Below are positions 16,965-25,688 of a stretch of DNA of 64,000 bases, one piece after another. Where the stretch lies: the NCBI RefSeq assembly GCF_004341885.1, contig NZ_SLVX01000024.1, positions 1 through 64,000 of the forward strand, in the 5' to 3' direction. Origin of the DNA: Shinella granuli. GTDB taxonomy: Bacteria; Pseudomonadota; Alphaproteobacteria; Rhizobiales; Rhizobiaceae. The position numbers and the translations under genes were made by a program. Every line of letters begins with the position of its first letter. Position 1 is the first letter of the stretch. The notes beneath the pieces are model-generated. The model ran no database searches. It saw nothing but the letters and a program-made list of their open reading frames with translations, and was not told the DNA's origin.

Positions 16965-17012
16965 CGATCATCTATTGTGATCACACTTTATGATCATGAT
17001 TTTGAATGTCAA
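16965..17012 (-). promoter_or_regulatory. Promoter with two overlapping GntR-type operators (D) for the 16916-12998 operon
   Basis: Minus-strand -35 TTGACA (17012-17007), 16 bases, TAAAGT (16990-16985). One palindrome is TGATCACACTTTATGATCA (16978-16996). A second, weaker one, CGATCATCTATTGTGATCA (16965-16983), shares its last six bases with the first. The double site may give tighter control. The plus-strand gene at 17058 begins 46 bases away and could be read from the same region. Confidence 0.7.
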
Positions 17013-17057
17013 GGATCGCCGGCGCGATTTTTTTACGGCCGATGATGGGAGGGAAAC

Positions 17058-17381
17058 ATGATTGTCGAAGCGACCAACTACTTCGCAAAGGAGGGCTTGG
17101 CCGACGCGGTGCTCAAGCAGCGCCGCCAGGCAAGCGACATCAGGCACAGGCTCGGGCTTGCGCCAGGACTGATCCTCCTGAAACTGGAAGGAGACGGCCC
17201 GGATGTGCGCTGGGAGTGCAGGTTCGCTTCAAGAGAGGCTTACGAGGCCGACCGGGCGGCCAGGGCGGCCTCCCCGGACTTCGAGGAGGCCCGCAGGGCC
17301 ATGCATCGCCTGCTGGTGAAATTCGAACGACATGTCAGCATGGAAGCCGACGCGGGCGGCCACACGTTCCAGAGTGGTTGA
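17058..17381 (+). CDS. Small hypothetical protein, possibly dimeric alpha/beta-barrel (ABM-like)
   Basis: 107 residues behind a good GGGAGGGAAAC ribosome site. No family was recognised. The order strand (MIVEATNYF), helix (EGLADAVLKQRRQASDI), two strands (LILLKLEGDG, VRWECRF) and helix (SREAYEADRAARAASPDF) resembles the ferredoxin-like fold of antibiotic-biosynthesis-monooxygenase or stress-barrel proteins. It is divergent from the operator D operon, which suggests co-regulation. Confidence 0.65.
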   Translation: MIVEATNYFAKEGLADAVLKQRRQASDIRHRLGLAPGLILLKLEGDGPDVRWECRFASREAYEADRAARAASPDFEEARRAMHRLLVKFERHVSMEADAGGHTFQSG

Positions 17382-17437
17382 TATCCCGGCCTTTGCGCCG
17401 GAGGGACGGCGGTCAATCGGCGAGGCGGAATGCCGCG

Positions 17438-18211
17438 TCATGCATGAGCGGGAACGGCCCCGAGGATCACGGGCGCGATCAGGGAAACGCCGGACAGCAA
17501 GAGCAGCACGAAGGCTGCGAAGCGGAGCGTGCGTGCCGAAAGCGCCGGGGGCCAGCGGCGCGCCAGATAGGTCGAAACCAGGACGGCCGGCAGACCGGCA
17601 AGCGCCCAGACAAGCGCGTGATGCTGCCAGTCGCCATTTGCCCCGACGAGGCCGAGACGGAAGACCGAGTTGAGCGCGAAGATCGCCACGAGCGTCTCGC
17701 GGACGACCCGATGCGGCAGGGGCTGGCGGTAGAACTGGAAGACCAGCGGCGGCCCCGCGGTGGAGAAGAGCCCGCCCATCAGGCCGCCAAGCGCACCGAA
17801 GAACAGGAAGGCAGGCCCGCCCGACTGCTGCGCCAGCGGCGACGGCCGCCGGATCAGCTGGAGGCTCGACACGATGATGGCGAACCCGAGAATGAGGCGC
17901 AGCGCCGACAGCGACGAGGCCGCCAGAAGCGTCAGCACCCCGTAGCCGGCGGCGACCATGGGCAGGGCGCCGGCAAGCGACAGAAGGAACGGTTTCACGG
18001 CGATATCCCGCCAGCCGCGCGCCAGCACCATCATGGCATTGGCAAGTGTCAACAAGCTGACGACGATGGCGGCTTCCGGCAGCGGGACAAGGTCCGTCAG
18101 CGCCAGGGCGCCCATCAGCAACAGGCCGAAGGCGAAACCCGTCAGGGTCTGCACATAGGCCGCCACGAAGGCGAGCGCGGCGAAGACGGCAAGTTCGCTC
18201 GTGCCGATCAT
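17438..18211 (-). CDS. TauE/SafE-family sulfite/organic anion exporter
   Basis: 257 residues with about eight hydrophobic membrane segments. Repeated features of the family are AYVQTLTGFAFGLLLMGA near the N-terminus and GGLMGGLFSTAGPPLVFQFY in the second half. Members export sulfite, sulfoacetate, sulfolactate or other small anions across the inner membrane. The ATG at 18211 overlaps the stop of the enolase-superfamily gene (ATGA), and it is the last gene of the LacI-controlled operon. The placement suggests export of an anionic end product of the pathway. Confidence 0.85.
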   Translation of the reverse strand: MIGTSELAVFAALAFVAAYVQTLTGFAFGLLLMGALALTDLVPLPEAAIVVSLLTLANAMMVLARGWRDIAVKPFLLSLAGALPMVAAGYGVLTLLAASSLSALRLILGFAIIVSSLQLIRRPSPLAQQSGGPAFLFFGALGGLMGGLFSTAGPPLVFQFYRQPLPHRVVRETLVAIFALNSVFRLGLVGANGDWQHHALVWALAGLPAVLVSTYLARRWPPALSARTLRFAAFVLLLLSGVSLIAPVILGAVPAHA

Positions 18212-19377
18212 GCCGCGGGGCCGGACGCCAGGAAGAGGGTACGGAAGGGTTCGAGCCGATCGAGATCCGGCACCGTTCCGAGGCCCGGCTCTTGCGGCAG
18301 CACGACGACGCCCTCCTCCACCACGGGCCATGCGGGCGCGACCGCGTCGCGCAGCGGATTCGGATTGACGTCGATTTCGAGCAGCCCGTCCCCGCCGGCT
18401 GCCGCCAGGATATGGGCCGAGGCGGCAAGGCCGATGCCGGCGCCGAGGAAATGTGGGCAGTAGCGCCGGCCTGCGGCGATTGCGGCCCGGGCCACCGCGC
18501 GGCATCCTGTCGGTCCACCCCATTTTGCCGCATCAGGCTGGATGACGGAGAGGTGGCCGGCGCCGATCGCCGACCGGAAGGCCCGCAAACCGGCAAGGTT
18601 CTCCCCTCCGGCCAGCGGCGTTGCGGTCAGCCGCGCAAGCTCGCCCCAAACGGCCGGCCCGGCATCCACACGCACCGGCTCCTCCACCCAGCCGAGCCCG
18701 AGATCGGCGGTCGCCAACAGGAAGTCCCGCGCCGCTTCCGGGGAAAACGCCTGGTTGGCGTCCGCATGCAGCGTTTCCCCGGGCTGCAGGCTCCCGGCGA
18801 GCGCACGGATCAGCGCCAGGTCGCGATCGAAGTCGAAACCGACCTTGACCTTGAAGTCGCGGTAGCCGGCCGCACGGGATTTCGCCACGACCGTTTCGGC
18901 GTCGCGGATATGGATACCGCTGGCATAGGCGCGCACCGCGCCCGCCGCATCGGGCGACAACGCCGCGGCAAGCGGCACGCCGCGGTGGCGGGCAGCGAGG
19001 TCCCAATAGGCCATGTCGAAGCCGGCGATCACCTGCGCATAGGCGCCTACCTCCCCGGTCTGCAGCACGAGTATGTGCGTTGCCGCTGTCAATTCCTTCC
19101 AAAGATCCGCCGGATCGGGCAACGGCCTGTCGAGGATGCGCGGCGCGATATCCGAGACGAGCAGGCGTGCGCGATGCTCCGCGCCACACGCCGGCCAGTT
19201 GCACCAGATCTCCCCCCAGCCGACCAGGCCCGCATCATCCTCCAGCCGCACCAGCACGGCCGGCCGGTCCCTCATCGTGCCGAAGGACGTCGAGACAGGT
19301 TTTTCGAGCGGCACGCGGAAGACATGCGCCTCGACGGACCTGATCACAGGGGAACGGGTGGACCCTGCCTTGCTCAT
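18208..19377 (-). CDS. Mandelate racemase/enolase-superfamily enzyme, probable sugar-acid dehydratase
   Basis: 389 residues from the ATG at 19377; an open frame extends to 19434 but would overlap the SDR gene. Motifs are KxK in DFKVKVGFD, Asp in LHADANQAF, Glu in WVEEPV, Glu in AGGENLAG, Lys in IQPDAAKWGG and a His in YCPHFLGAG. Most such enzymes dehydrate aldonic or aldaric acids. In the operon it lies after an SDR and an aldehyde dehydrogenase and before TauE, so it could dehydrate an oxidised (sulfo)sugar acid. Confidence 0.85.
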   Translation of the reverse strand: MSKAGSTRSPVIRSVEAHVFRVPLEKPVSTSFGTMRDRPAVLVRLEDDAGLVGWGEIWCNWPACGAEHRARLLVSDIAPRILDRPLPDPADLWKELTAATHILVLQTGEVGAYAQVIAGFDMAYWDLAARHRGVPLAAALSPDAAGAVRAYASGIHIRDAETVVAKSRAAGYRDFKVKVGFDFDRDLALIRALAGSLQPGETLHADANQAFSPEAARDFLLATADLGLGWVEEPVRVDAGPAVWGELARLTATPLAGGENLAGLRAFRSAIGAGHLSVIQPDAAKWGGPTGCRAVARAAIAAGRRYCPHFLGAGIGLAASAHILAAAGGDGLLEIDVNPNPLRDAVAPAWPVVEEGVVVLPQEPGLGTVPDLDRLEPFRTLFLASGPAA

Positions 19378-19384
19378 GGCATCC

Positions 19385-20128
19385 TCATCCCGCAAGGAAG
19401 CCGCCGTCGACGGCATAGACCGTTCCGGTGGCATAGCGTGCAGCCGGCATGGTGAGAAAGACGACCGCGCCCGCCACCTCCTCCGGCTGGCCCCAGCGCT
19501 TCAGCGCCGTGCGCGCGGCGATCCGGTCGCGATGCGCGATATCCTTGCGCCCTTCGCTGTTGATCGCCGTCTCGATATAGCCGGGCGCGACGGCGTTGAC
19601 CCGGATCCCCTCCTCCGCCCAGGCAAGCGCGAGGGCCTTGGTCAGCATCACGACGCCGCCCTTGCTGGCGCAATAGGCCGGAAGGCGGGGCAAGGCGGCG
19701 AAGGCGTTCATGGAGGCGATGTTGACGATCGAGCCGCGGCTTGCGGCAAGATGCGGGCGAAAGGCCGTGGAGGTTCGGAAGGTGCCAGTCAGGTTGACGT
19801 CGAGCACGCGCTGGAAGGTCTCTATCCGGAACTCCTCGTCGCGGGCGAGGATGCCCGCGCAATTGACGAGCGCATCGACCCGCTCGAAGCGGGCGGCGAA
19901 CGCCGCCACGGCCTCGTCGGAGGTAACGTCCAGGACGTCGAGATCGACGGCCGGAAGGCGCGCCAGAGCGGAGCGGTCGAGCGCGGCGCGGTCGTGGCCG
20001 GTCGCCACGACCTTCGCACCACGGGCGTGGAACAGTGCGGCAATCGCCGAGCCGATATCGCCCGCACCGCCGACAACGACGACCTGGAAACCGGGCGGAA
20101 AGGCGAAAGGATCCGTCATCTCGCCCAT
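19385..20128 (-). CDS. Short-chain dehydrogenase/reductase (SDR)
   Basis: 247 residues. The cofactor motif is VVVGGAGDIGSAIA, with NCAG and the catalytic Ser (IVNIASMNAF) and YxxxK (PAYCASKGG). The ATG at 20128 overlaps the aldehyde dehydrogenase stop (TGATG); an internal ATG nine codons-bases later (20119) is an alternative start. Classical SDRs of about 250 residues oxidise sugars or hydroxy acids with NAD(P). It may be the first oxidation step of a sugar, such as the sulfoquinovose dehydrogenase type of sulfo-ED pathways; this is not proven. Confidence 0.87.
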   Translation of the reverse strand: MGEMTDPFAFPPGFQVVVVGGAGDIGSAIAALFHARGAKVVATGHDRAALDRSALARLPAVDLDVLDVTSDEAVAAFAARFERVDALVNCAGILARDEEFRIETFQRVLDVNLTGTFRTSTAFRPHLAASRGSIVNIASMNAFAALPRLPAYCASKGGVVMLTKALALAWAEEGIRVNAVAPGYIETAINSEGRKDIAHRDRIAARTALKRWGQPEEVAGAVVFLTMPAARYATGTVYAVDGGFLAG

Positions 20129-21606
20129 CAGATGCCTGCCACGGCGACATATTTCAGTTCGAGGAAACCCTCGATGCCGTAGGAGGAGCCTTCCCGCCCC
20201 ATGCCCGACTGCTTGACGCCGCCGAACGGTGCCATCTCGTTGGCCAGCATGCCGGTGTTGACGCCGACCATGCCCGCCTCCAGCGCTTCGGCGACCCGCC
20301 AGACGCGACCGAGGTCACGCGCGTAGAAATAGGAGGCGAGACCGAACTCGCTGTCGTTCGCCATGGCGATGACCTCGTCCTCGTCGCGGAAGGTGATGAT
20401 GGGAGCGAGCGGCGCGAAGGTCTCCTCCTTCGCCACTTTCATGTCCTGCGTGATGCCGCTCATGACGGTCGGCTCGAAGAAGGTGCCGCCAAGCGCGCTG
20501 CGCTTGCCGCCGACGAGAATCCTGCCGCCCTTGGCGAGCGCGTCGCCGACATGCTCCTCCATCTTGGCGACGGCCCTGTCGTCGATCAGCGGCCCCTGGC
20601 CGACGCCCGCCTCCGTGCCGCGGCCGAGCGTGATCGCCGAGACCTTTTCCAGGAGCCTGGCTGTGAACGCCTCCGCGACGGTCTCCTGAACATAGATGCG
20701 GTTCGCGCACACGCAGGTCTGGCCGGCATTGCGGAACTTGGAGATCATCGCGCCCTCGACCGCCGCGTCGATGTCGGCGTCGTCGAACACGATGAAGGGC
20801 GCATTGCCGCCAAGCTCGAGCGACAGGCGCTTGATGCCGTCCGCCGCCTCCTTCATCAGCCAGCGCCCGACGCCGGTCGAACCCGTGAAGGTGATCTTCG
20901 CGACCTTCGGATTGTGGCAGAACTCCATGCCGATCGGCCGTGCCTCGCCGGTGACGACCGAGAACACGCCCGCCGGCACGCCCGCACGCTCCGCCAGAAC
21001 GGCTAGCGCGAAGGCCGAGAGCGGCGTCTGGGCCGCTGGCTTCAAGATCATGGAGCATCCGGCGGCAAGGGCAGGCCCTGCCTTCCGCGTGATCATCCCG
21101 TTCGGGAAGTTCCAGGGCGTGATGGCCGCGCAGACGCCCACGGGCTGCTTGAGCACCATGATGCGCTGGTTGCGGTTCGGGCCGGGAATGATGTCGCCGT
21201 CGATGCGCTTGGCCTCTTCCCCGAACCATTCGAGATAGGCGGCATTGGAGATGATCTCGCCCCTCGCCTCGCCGAGGGGCTTGCCCTGCTCGGCGGTGAG
21301 GATCTGGGCGAGGTCGTCCGCATTCTCGACGATGAGCTCGTACCAGCGCCGCAGGACGGCGGCCCGCTCCTTGGCGGACCGCCGTGCCCATTCGACCTGC
21401 GCGAGGGCCGCCGCGTCGATCGCCTGGCGAACCACCTCCACGCCGAGATCCGGAACACGGGCGATGACCGATCCGTCGAATGGATCCGTGACCGTGATGG
21501 TCCTGCCGTCCACCGCGCCCAGCCAGCGGCCGGCCACATAGGCCTTATCGGTCAAGAGGGACCGGTCCTTCAGGGCCGGCACCGGCTGCGTCGATCGATC
21601 GTCCAT
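20128..21606 (-). CDS. NAD(P)-dependent aldehyde dehydrogenase, succinate-semialdehyde dehydrogenase (GabD)-like
   Basis: 492 residues from the ATG at 21606, which follows GGAAGGA; a TTG at 21624 is less likely. Catalytic Glu occurs in SLELGGNAPFIVFDDAD and Cys in NAGQTCVCANRIYV; NAD(P)-binding ITPWNFPNGMI is present. GabD-type enzymes also serve as sulfolactaldehyde dehydrogenases in sulfosugar pathways, turning the three-carbon aldehyde from an aldolase into an acid. The adjacent aldolase and a TauE exporter support that type of role. Confidence 0.88.
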   Translation of the reverse strand: MDDRSTQPVPALKDRSLLTDKAYVAGRWLGAVDGRTITVTDPFDGSVIARVPDLGVEVVRQAIDAAALAQVEWARRSAKERAAVLRRWYELIVENADDLAQILTAEQGKPLGEARGEIISNAAYLEWFGEEAKRIDGDIIPGPNRNQRIMVLKQPVGVCAAITPWNFPNGMITRKAGPALAAGCSMILKPAAQTPLSAFALAVLAERAGVPAGVFSVVTGEARPIGMEFCHNPKVAKITFTGSTGVGRWLMKEAADGIKRLSLELGGNAPFIVFDDADIDAAVEGAMISKFRNAGQTCVCANRIYVQETVAEAFTARLLEKVSAITLGRGTEAGVGQGPLIDDRAVAKMEEHVGDALAKGGRILVGGKRSALGGTFFEPTVMSGITQDMKVAKEETFAPLAPIITFRDEDEVIAMANDSEFGLASYFYARDLGRVWRVAEALEAGMVGVNTGMLANEMAPFGGVKQSGMGREGSSYGIEGFLELKYVAVAGI

Positions 21607-21633
21607 GGTCGTTCCTTCCGTCAATGGCCCGTG

Positions 21634-22680
21634 TCAGGCAGCGGCATAGCTCTTGGCGAAGTCGCCTTCATTGTGGATCTCCTGGAAGGCGGGCGCCTGC
21701 GGGGTCCAGCGCGGGGCCTTGGCTGCGGTGAGCGCGCTCAGGCGCTCCACCACGGCCACGCCTTCCTCCGCAAGAGCCCTGGCGACGGCAGCGGTATCCG
21801 GGAAATGCGAGCGGATCGCATTGAGCCAGATGGTGCGGCCCGCCAGGAAACCGCCGGCGCCGGCGGCATAGGCATAGTCGAGCACGCATTCGAACTTTTC
21901 CGTCGCCGCGCCACCCGACAGCAGCACCCACGGAATGCCCGCATCGGCGCAGATCTTGCCGATCGCATCGAATTCCCGCTGGGCGGCAAGGGCAGCCGCG
22001 CTGCCGTCGCGCGGCGGCAGGCTGTTCGCGGCAAGCGGGCTTTCGAGTTTCAGGAGATCGACGCCGTATTCGGGCTTTGCGAATTCACGCACGCTCTCGA
22101 TCACGAGTTCCGGCAGCTTGGTCGGCGATTCGACATAATCCGCCGTATGGCCCGCGGTGCCGAGGAACGGGAACACGAGCAGTTCGAGCACATAGGCAAT
22201 GTCGTGGCGACGGCAATCCTCGCCGATCTTGCGCACGAACGCCTTCTGGTGCTCCAGAACCTCGGCCGAGGCGTCCGGCCGATACCAGGCAAGCACCTTG
22301 ACCGCATCGCCGCCGAGACGGCGGATCTTCTCGACGCTCCAATCGGCGATGACCTTGGACTTACGGCCGCCCTCGGTCTCCTCCGTGCGGTGATCCTCCA
22401 GGGTGACGATCAGGCCGCAGTCCGGCGGCAGCACGTCGATAGCGGCGGGAATGGCATAGTTCGGATCGAACAGCATGGAGCTGCAATGCGGGGCGAGATT
22501 CTCGACGAGAAGGCGCTTTGCGGTGATCATGTCGGAGAAGGCGACGTCCGACTTGTCGATGCCGCGCGCCGCCGCGAGCGCTTCGAAGAGCGGCGGACGC
22601 TGGTCGAGCGCCACCATGCAGAAGTGGCCGTCCTTGTTGGCGAGACGGGCAAGGCCGCGGGTTTTTCCAAGTGTAAGCAT
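21634..22680 (-). CDS. LacD/YihT-type class I aldolase (tagatose-bisphosphate or sulfofructose-phosphate aldolase family)
   Basis: 348 residues from the ATG at 22680, behind AAAGGAAACG. The N-terminal MVALDQRPPLFE and the C-terminal IPWVLLSGGA and GAGGFLAGRTIW are family hallmarks; the Schiff-base Lys is expected in VDLLKLESPL. These enzymes cleave tagatose-1,6-bisphosphate (LacD) or sulfofructose-1-phosphate (YihT) to dihydroxyacetone phosphate and a three-carbon aldehyde. It follows the PfkB kinase by eleven bases, the usual kinase-aldolase pair. Confidence 0.83.
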   Translation of the reverse strand: MLTLGKTRGLARLANKDGHFCMVALDQRPPLFEALAAARGIDKSDVAFSDMITAKRLLVENLAPHCSSMLFDPNYAIPAAIDVLPPDCGLIVTLEDHRTEETEGGRKSKVIADWSVEKIRRLGGDAVKVLAWYRPDASAEVLEHQKAFVRKIGEDCRRHDIAYVLELLVFPFLGTAGHTADYVESPTKLPELVIESVREFAKPEYGVDLLKLESPLAANSLPPRDGSAAALAAQREFDAIGKICADAGIPWVLLSGGAATEKFECVLDYAYAAGAGGFLAGRTIWLNAIRSHFPDTAAVARALAEEGVAVVERLSALTAAKAPRWTPQAPAFQEIHNEGDFAKSYAAA

Positions 22681-22691
22681 GACGTTTCCTT

Positions 22692-23603
22692 TCAGGATGA
22701 TTTCAGATCGTCGAGGGAGGGAATGGCGGCACGGCCGCCGGGCCGTGTGCATTTCAGGGCGGCGACCGCGCTGGCAAAGCCAAGTGCATCGGCAATGCCG
22801 AGGTTCGCCCCGATCGCGAAGGCATAGGCGCCGTGGAAGACATCGCCGGCGGCCGTGGTGTCGACGGCATGGACGGCCGGGGCCGGCATGTCGTGCCTGC
22901 CGGAACCGTCCTGCCAGACGAGGCCGTCGCCACCTCGGGTGACCGCGACCATCCGGCAGCCGAAGCCCGCCGCCAGCGTCAGCGCCGCATCCAGGTCCTC
23001 TCCGCCGAAGCCGCGCAGGCCGGGCTCGGAGAAGACGGCGTGGTCGGTCAACGGAAGCAGGCGTTCGAAGATATCGGCGTCGGCGACGTCACCGTCGAGA
23101 ACCGTCGGGATGCCGCGGCGCCGCGCCGCGGTGAAAAGCGCCTCCGCGCCCTCCGGCCAGCGCGGATCCGCCAGCACGCAATCGGCAGAAAAGCTAGCAA
23201 GCGGAAGCCAGGCGGGATCGGCCGGATAGCGGCCGCGGAAATTGACGATCTGCCGCTCGCCGCGCGCATCGACGATGACGCCCGAGACGGACGATGCCCC
23301 GCCCTCGAAGAGCCGGAACTGGCCGATGTCGACACCTTCGGCCGCAAAGGCCTCCGCCATGAGGCGGCCTGCATCGTCGTCGCCCGCCCTGCCCCAGAAC
23401 GAAGCCCGGCCACCAAGCCTTGCGACGGTCACCGCGGCATTCGCCGCCATGCCGCCCGGTTCGGTCAGGTGCTCGCCCGCGCGGATCTTCTCGCTGCCGC
23501 CGGAAAACGGTGTTTCGACCCGCCAGATGCGATCGAGCGCGGAGAGCCCGAGGCAGATGATCGATGGTGCAGCCCCCTCGGGTATGATCGGCGGGCGGAT
23601 CAT
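22692..23603 (-). CDS. PfkB-family sugar kinase, sulfofructose kinase (YihV)-like
   Basis: 303 residues. The PfkB signatures are present: a Gly-rich EPGGMAANAAVTVARLGG segment and the C-terminal VDTTAAGDVFHGAYAFA with catalytic Asp. Several stretches are very close to E. coli YihV as I remember it: LADPRWPEGAEALF, TVLDGDVADADI, LTDHAVFSEPGLRG and AALKCTRPGGRAAIP. The ATG overlaps the ATPase stop (ATGA). It should phosphorylate a ketose before aldol cleavage. Sulfofructose, tagatose-6-phosphate and related sugars are all possible. Confidence 0.83.
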   Translation of the reverse strand: MIRPPIIPEGAAPSIICLGLSALDRIWRVETPFSGGSEKIRAGEHLTEPGGMAANAAVTVARLGGRASFWGRAGDDDAGRLMAEAFAAEGVDIGQFRLFEGGASSVSGVIVDARGERQIVNFRGRYPADPAWLPLASFSADCVLADPRWPEGAEALFTAARRRGIPTVLDGDVADADIFERLLPLTDHAVFSEPGLRGFGGEDLDAALTLAAGFGCRMVAVTRGGDGLVWQDGSGRHDMPAPAVHAVDTTAAGDVFHGAYAFAIGANLGIADALGFASAVAALKCTRPGGRAAIPSLDDLKSS

Positions 23604-24676
23604 CGGATGGCCTTTCCATCCGCGCTGTCGAAGAGATGCGCCTTGCCGACCTGCGCGGCGAAGGCCAGCCCGTCGCCGACCTTCGGCCTCAGTTCGGGGT
23701 TGACGCGGGCAACGGTCCGTACGCCCGCAAGATCGAAATGCGTGAGCGTGTCGGAGCCAAGCGGCTCGACGAGGTCGATCGTAACGAGCAGCGCGCCGGC
23801 GACGTCGTCGGCAGGAACGAGATGTTCCGGCCGGATGCCGAGCACCGCCTTGCTCCTGCCGCCGAGCGCGGCCTTCAACCCGTCCGGCACAGGCGCGGCA
23901 AGATGCGGCGCGCCTTCGAACACGAAGCCGTCGCCCGAGCGCCGGATGTCGAAGAAGTTCATCGCCGGGGAGCCGATGAAGCCGGCGACGAACTGGTTCG
24001 CGGGCGTCTCGTAGACGTCTTCCGGCCGGCCGAACTGCTGGATCTCGCCGCCTTTCAGGACCACGATGCGATCCGCCATCGTCATCGCCTCCACCTGGTC
24101 GTGGGTGACGAAGATCATGGTGGTCTTCAGCTCCTGCGACAGCGCCTTGATCTCGGTGCGCACCTGGCCGCGCAGCTTGGCGTCGAGGTTGGAGAGCGGC
24201 TCGTCGAACAGGAAGACCTTCGGGTCGCGGACGATCGCCCGCCCCATGGCGACACGCTGGCGCTGGCCCCCGGACAGCGCCTTCGGCTTGCGCTCCAGGA
24301 AGGGCTCGATATGCAGCAGGCCGGCGGCACGGCGCACGCGCTGGTCGATCTCCGCCTTGCTCATGCCGCGCAGCTCGAGCGCGAAGGCCATGTTGTCGTA
24401 GACGGTCATGTGCGGATAGAGCGCATAGTCCTGGAAGACCATGGCGATGTCGCGCTTGGAGGCCGGCACGTCGTTGACCTTCGTCTCGCCGATGAAAAGC
24501 TCGCCCGAGGTGGACGGTTCGAGACCGGCGATGATGCGCAGGAGCGTGGACTTGCCGCAGCCGGACGGACCGACGAAGACGACGAACTCCTCGTCGGCGA
24601 TCTCCAGGTCGAGGCCGGGGATGATGGTGAGCTCGCCGAACTTCTTGGCGATGTTCCTGATCGTGATCGAGGCCAT
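23600..24676 (-). CDS. Sugar ABC transporter ATP-binding protein, MalK/UgpC type
   Basis: 358 residues from the ATG at 24676. Walker A is GPSGCGKST, the signature LSGGQRQRVAMGRAI and Walker B FLFDEPLSNLDAKLR, followed by a C-terminal TOBE/MalK regulatory domain (LGIRPEHLVPADD). It is the common ATPase type that serves MalFG-like permeases, here at 25685-27395. The gene lies between the alcohol dehydrogenase and the kinase, so transport and catabolism are co-transcribed. Confidence 0.92.
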   Translation of the reverse strand: MASITIRNIAKKFGELTIIPGLDLEIADEEFVVFVGPSGCGKSTLLRIIAGLEPSTSGELFIGETKVNDVPASKRDIAMVFQDYALYPHMTVYDNMAFALELRGMSKAEIDQRVRRAAGLLHIEPFLERKPKALSGGQRQRVAMGRAIVRDPKVFLFDEPLSNLDAKLRGQVRTEIKALSQELKTTMIFVTHDQVEAMTMADRIVVLKGGEIQQFGRPEDVYETPANQFVAGFIGSPAMNFFDIRRSGDGFVFEGAPHLAAPVPDGLKAALGGRSKAVLGIRPEHLVPADDVAGALLVTIDLVEPLGSDTLTHFDLAGVRTVARVNPELRPKVGDGLAFAAQVGKAHLFDSADGKAIR

Positions 24677-24680
24677 GGTG

Positions 24681-25688
24681 TCACCCAAACGAAAGGACGG
24701 GCTTGATGAGCTTGCCTTCGGCGAAGCGGGCGAAATTCTCCGGCAGGTCGTCGAGACCGAAGGCGGCGTCGACGAGCCGGCGATAGCGCTCCTTGTTGGC
24801 GCGCAGCAGTTCGACATTCGGCGCGAAGTCGCCGACCGGGAAATAGAAGGTGCGGATCATGTAGAAGTCCTTGCGGCGGAAGATCTTGCCTTCCTCGATG
24901 GTCCAGGGCGCGGCGTTCTCCCCGACCAGCATCAGGGCCCCGCGCGGCAGGACCAGCTCTATGCCGAGATTGCGCGCCACATGCGCGCCGGAGCATTCGA
25001 AGATCAGCTTGAAACGCTTGTCGCGCGCGCCGACGGGATGGGCCTTCGCCCCGAAGGAAACGGCGATCGCCAGCCGCTCCTCGTTCGGATCGCTGACATG
25101 GATGTCCTCATAGCCAAGGCTCGATAGCGCCAGCACCACGCCGAGCCCGACCGGGCCTGCACCGGTCACGAGGACCGGCACAGACCCTTCGGGAGGAACG
25201 AGTGGCATGGCGAAGCGAACGGCGTGTGCGGACGTCCCGATCGTGTCGAGCAGCAGCGGGGCGAGGTCGTCCTCGATATCATCGGGGACGGGCAACAGGC
25301 AGTTTTCCGGAACTGGCACATATTCGGCATAGCCGCCCGGCCGGTTCCAGCCGATCAGGCTCGATACTTCCAGGCACATCTGCGTATCGCCCGCACGGCA
25401 GGCATCGCAATGGCCGCAATGCACCGGGATGTAGACCGCGCAGCGCTGTCCGTGGCGCGGATGGCCCGGCTGTTCGACCACGCCGAAAATCTCGTGGCCG
25501 GCGGTGAACTCAGCCCCCTTGTACCAGAGCTTGAAGTCCGAGCCGCAGAGCGCGGTGCGCAGCACCTTGACCAGCACCTCGCCCTGCCCGACGGGCGGCA
25601 GGTCCCGGGTTTCGATGGTGATCCTGCGGTCGCCGTGGAAGACGGAGGCGCGCATGCGGGCATTCTTTCTGTCTGTCATCCTGATCAT
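24681..25688 (-). CDS. Zinc-dependent alcohol (polyol) dehydrogenase, MDR superfamily
   Basis: 335 residues if started at the ATG at 25688 that overlaps the permease stop; ATGs at 25679 and 25655 are alternatives. Catalytic zinc ligands are in LCGSDFKLW and AGHEIFG, the structural-zinc lobe is CGHCDACRAGDTQMC and the nucleotide fold is LVTGAGPVGLGVVLAL. Such enzymes oxidise polyols or sugar acids to keto sugars (sorbitol, threonine, L-idonate or galactitol type). It could feed a ketose to the kinase. Confidence 0.85.
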   Translation of the reverse strand: MIRMTDRKNARMRASVFHGDRRITIETRDLPPVGQGEVLVKVLRTALCGSDFKLWYKGAEFTAGHEIFGVVEQPGHPRHGQRCAVYIPVHCGHCDACRAGDTQMCLEVSSLIGWNRPGGYAEYVPVPENCLLPVPDDIEDDLAPLLLDTIGTSAHAVRFAMPLVPPEGSVPVLVTGAGPVGLGVVLALSSLGYEDIHVSDPNEERLAIAVSFGAKAHPVGARDKRFKLIFECSGAHVARNLGIELVLPRGALMLVGENAAPWTIEEGKIFRRKDFYMIRTFYFPVGDFAPNVELLRANKERYRRLVDAAFGLDDLPENFARFAEGKLIKPVLSFG

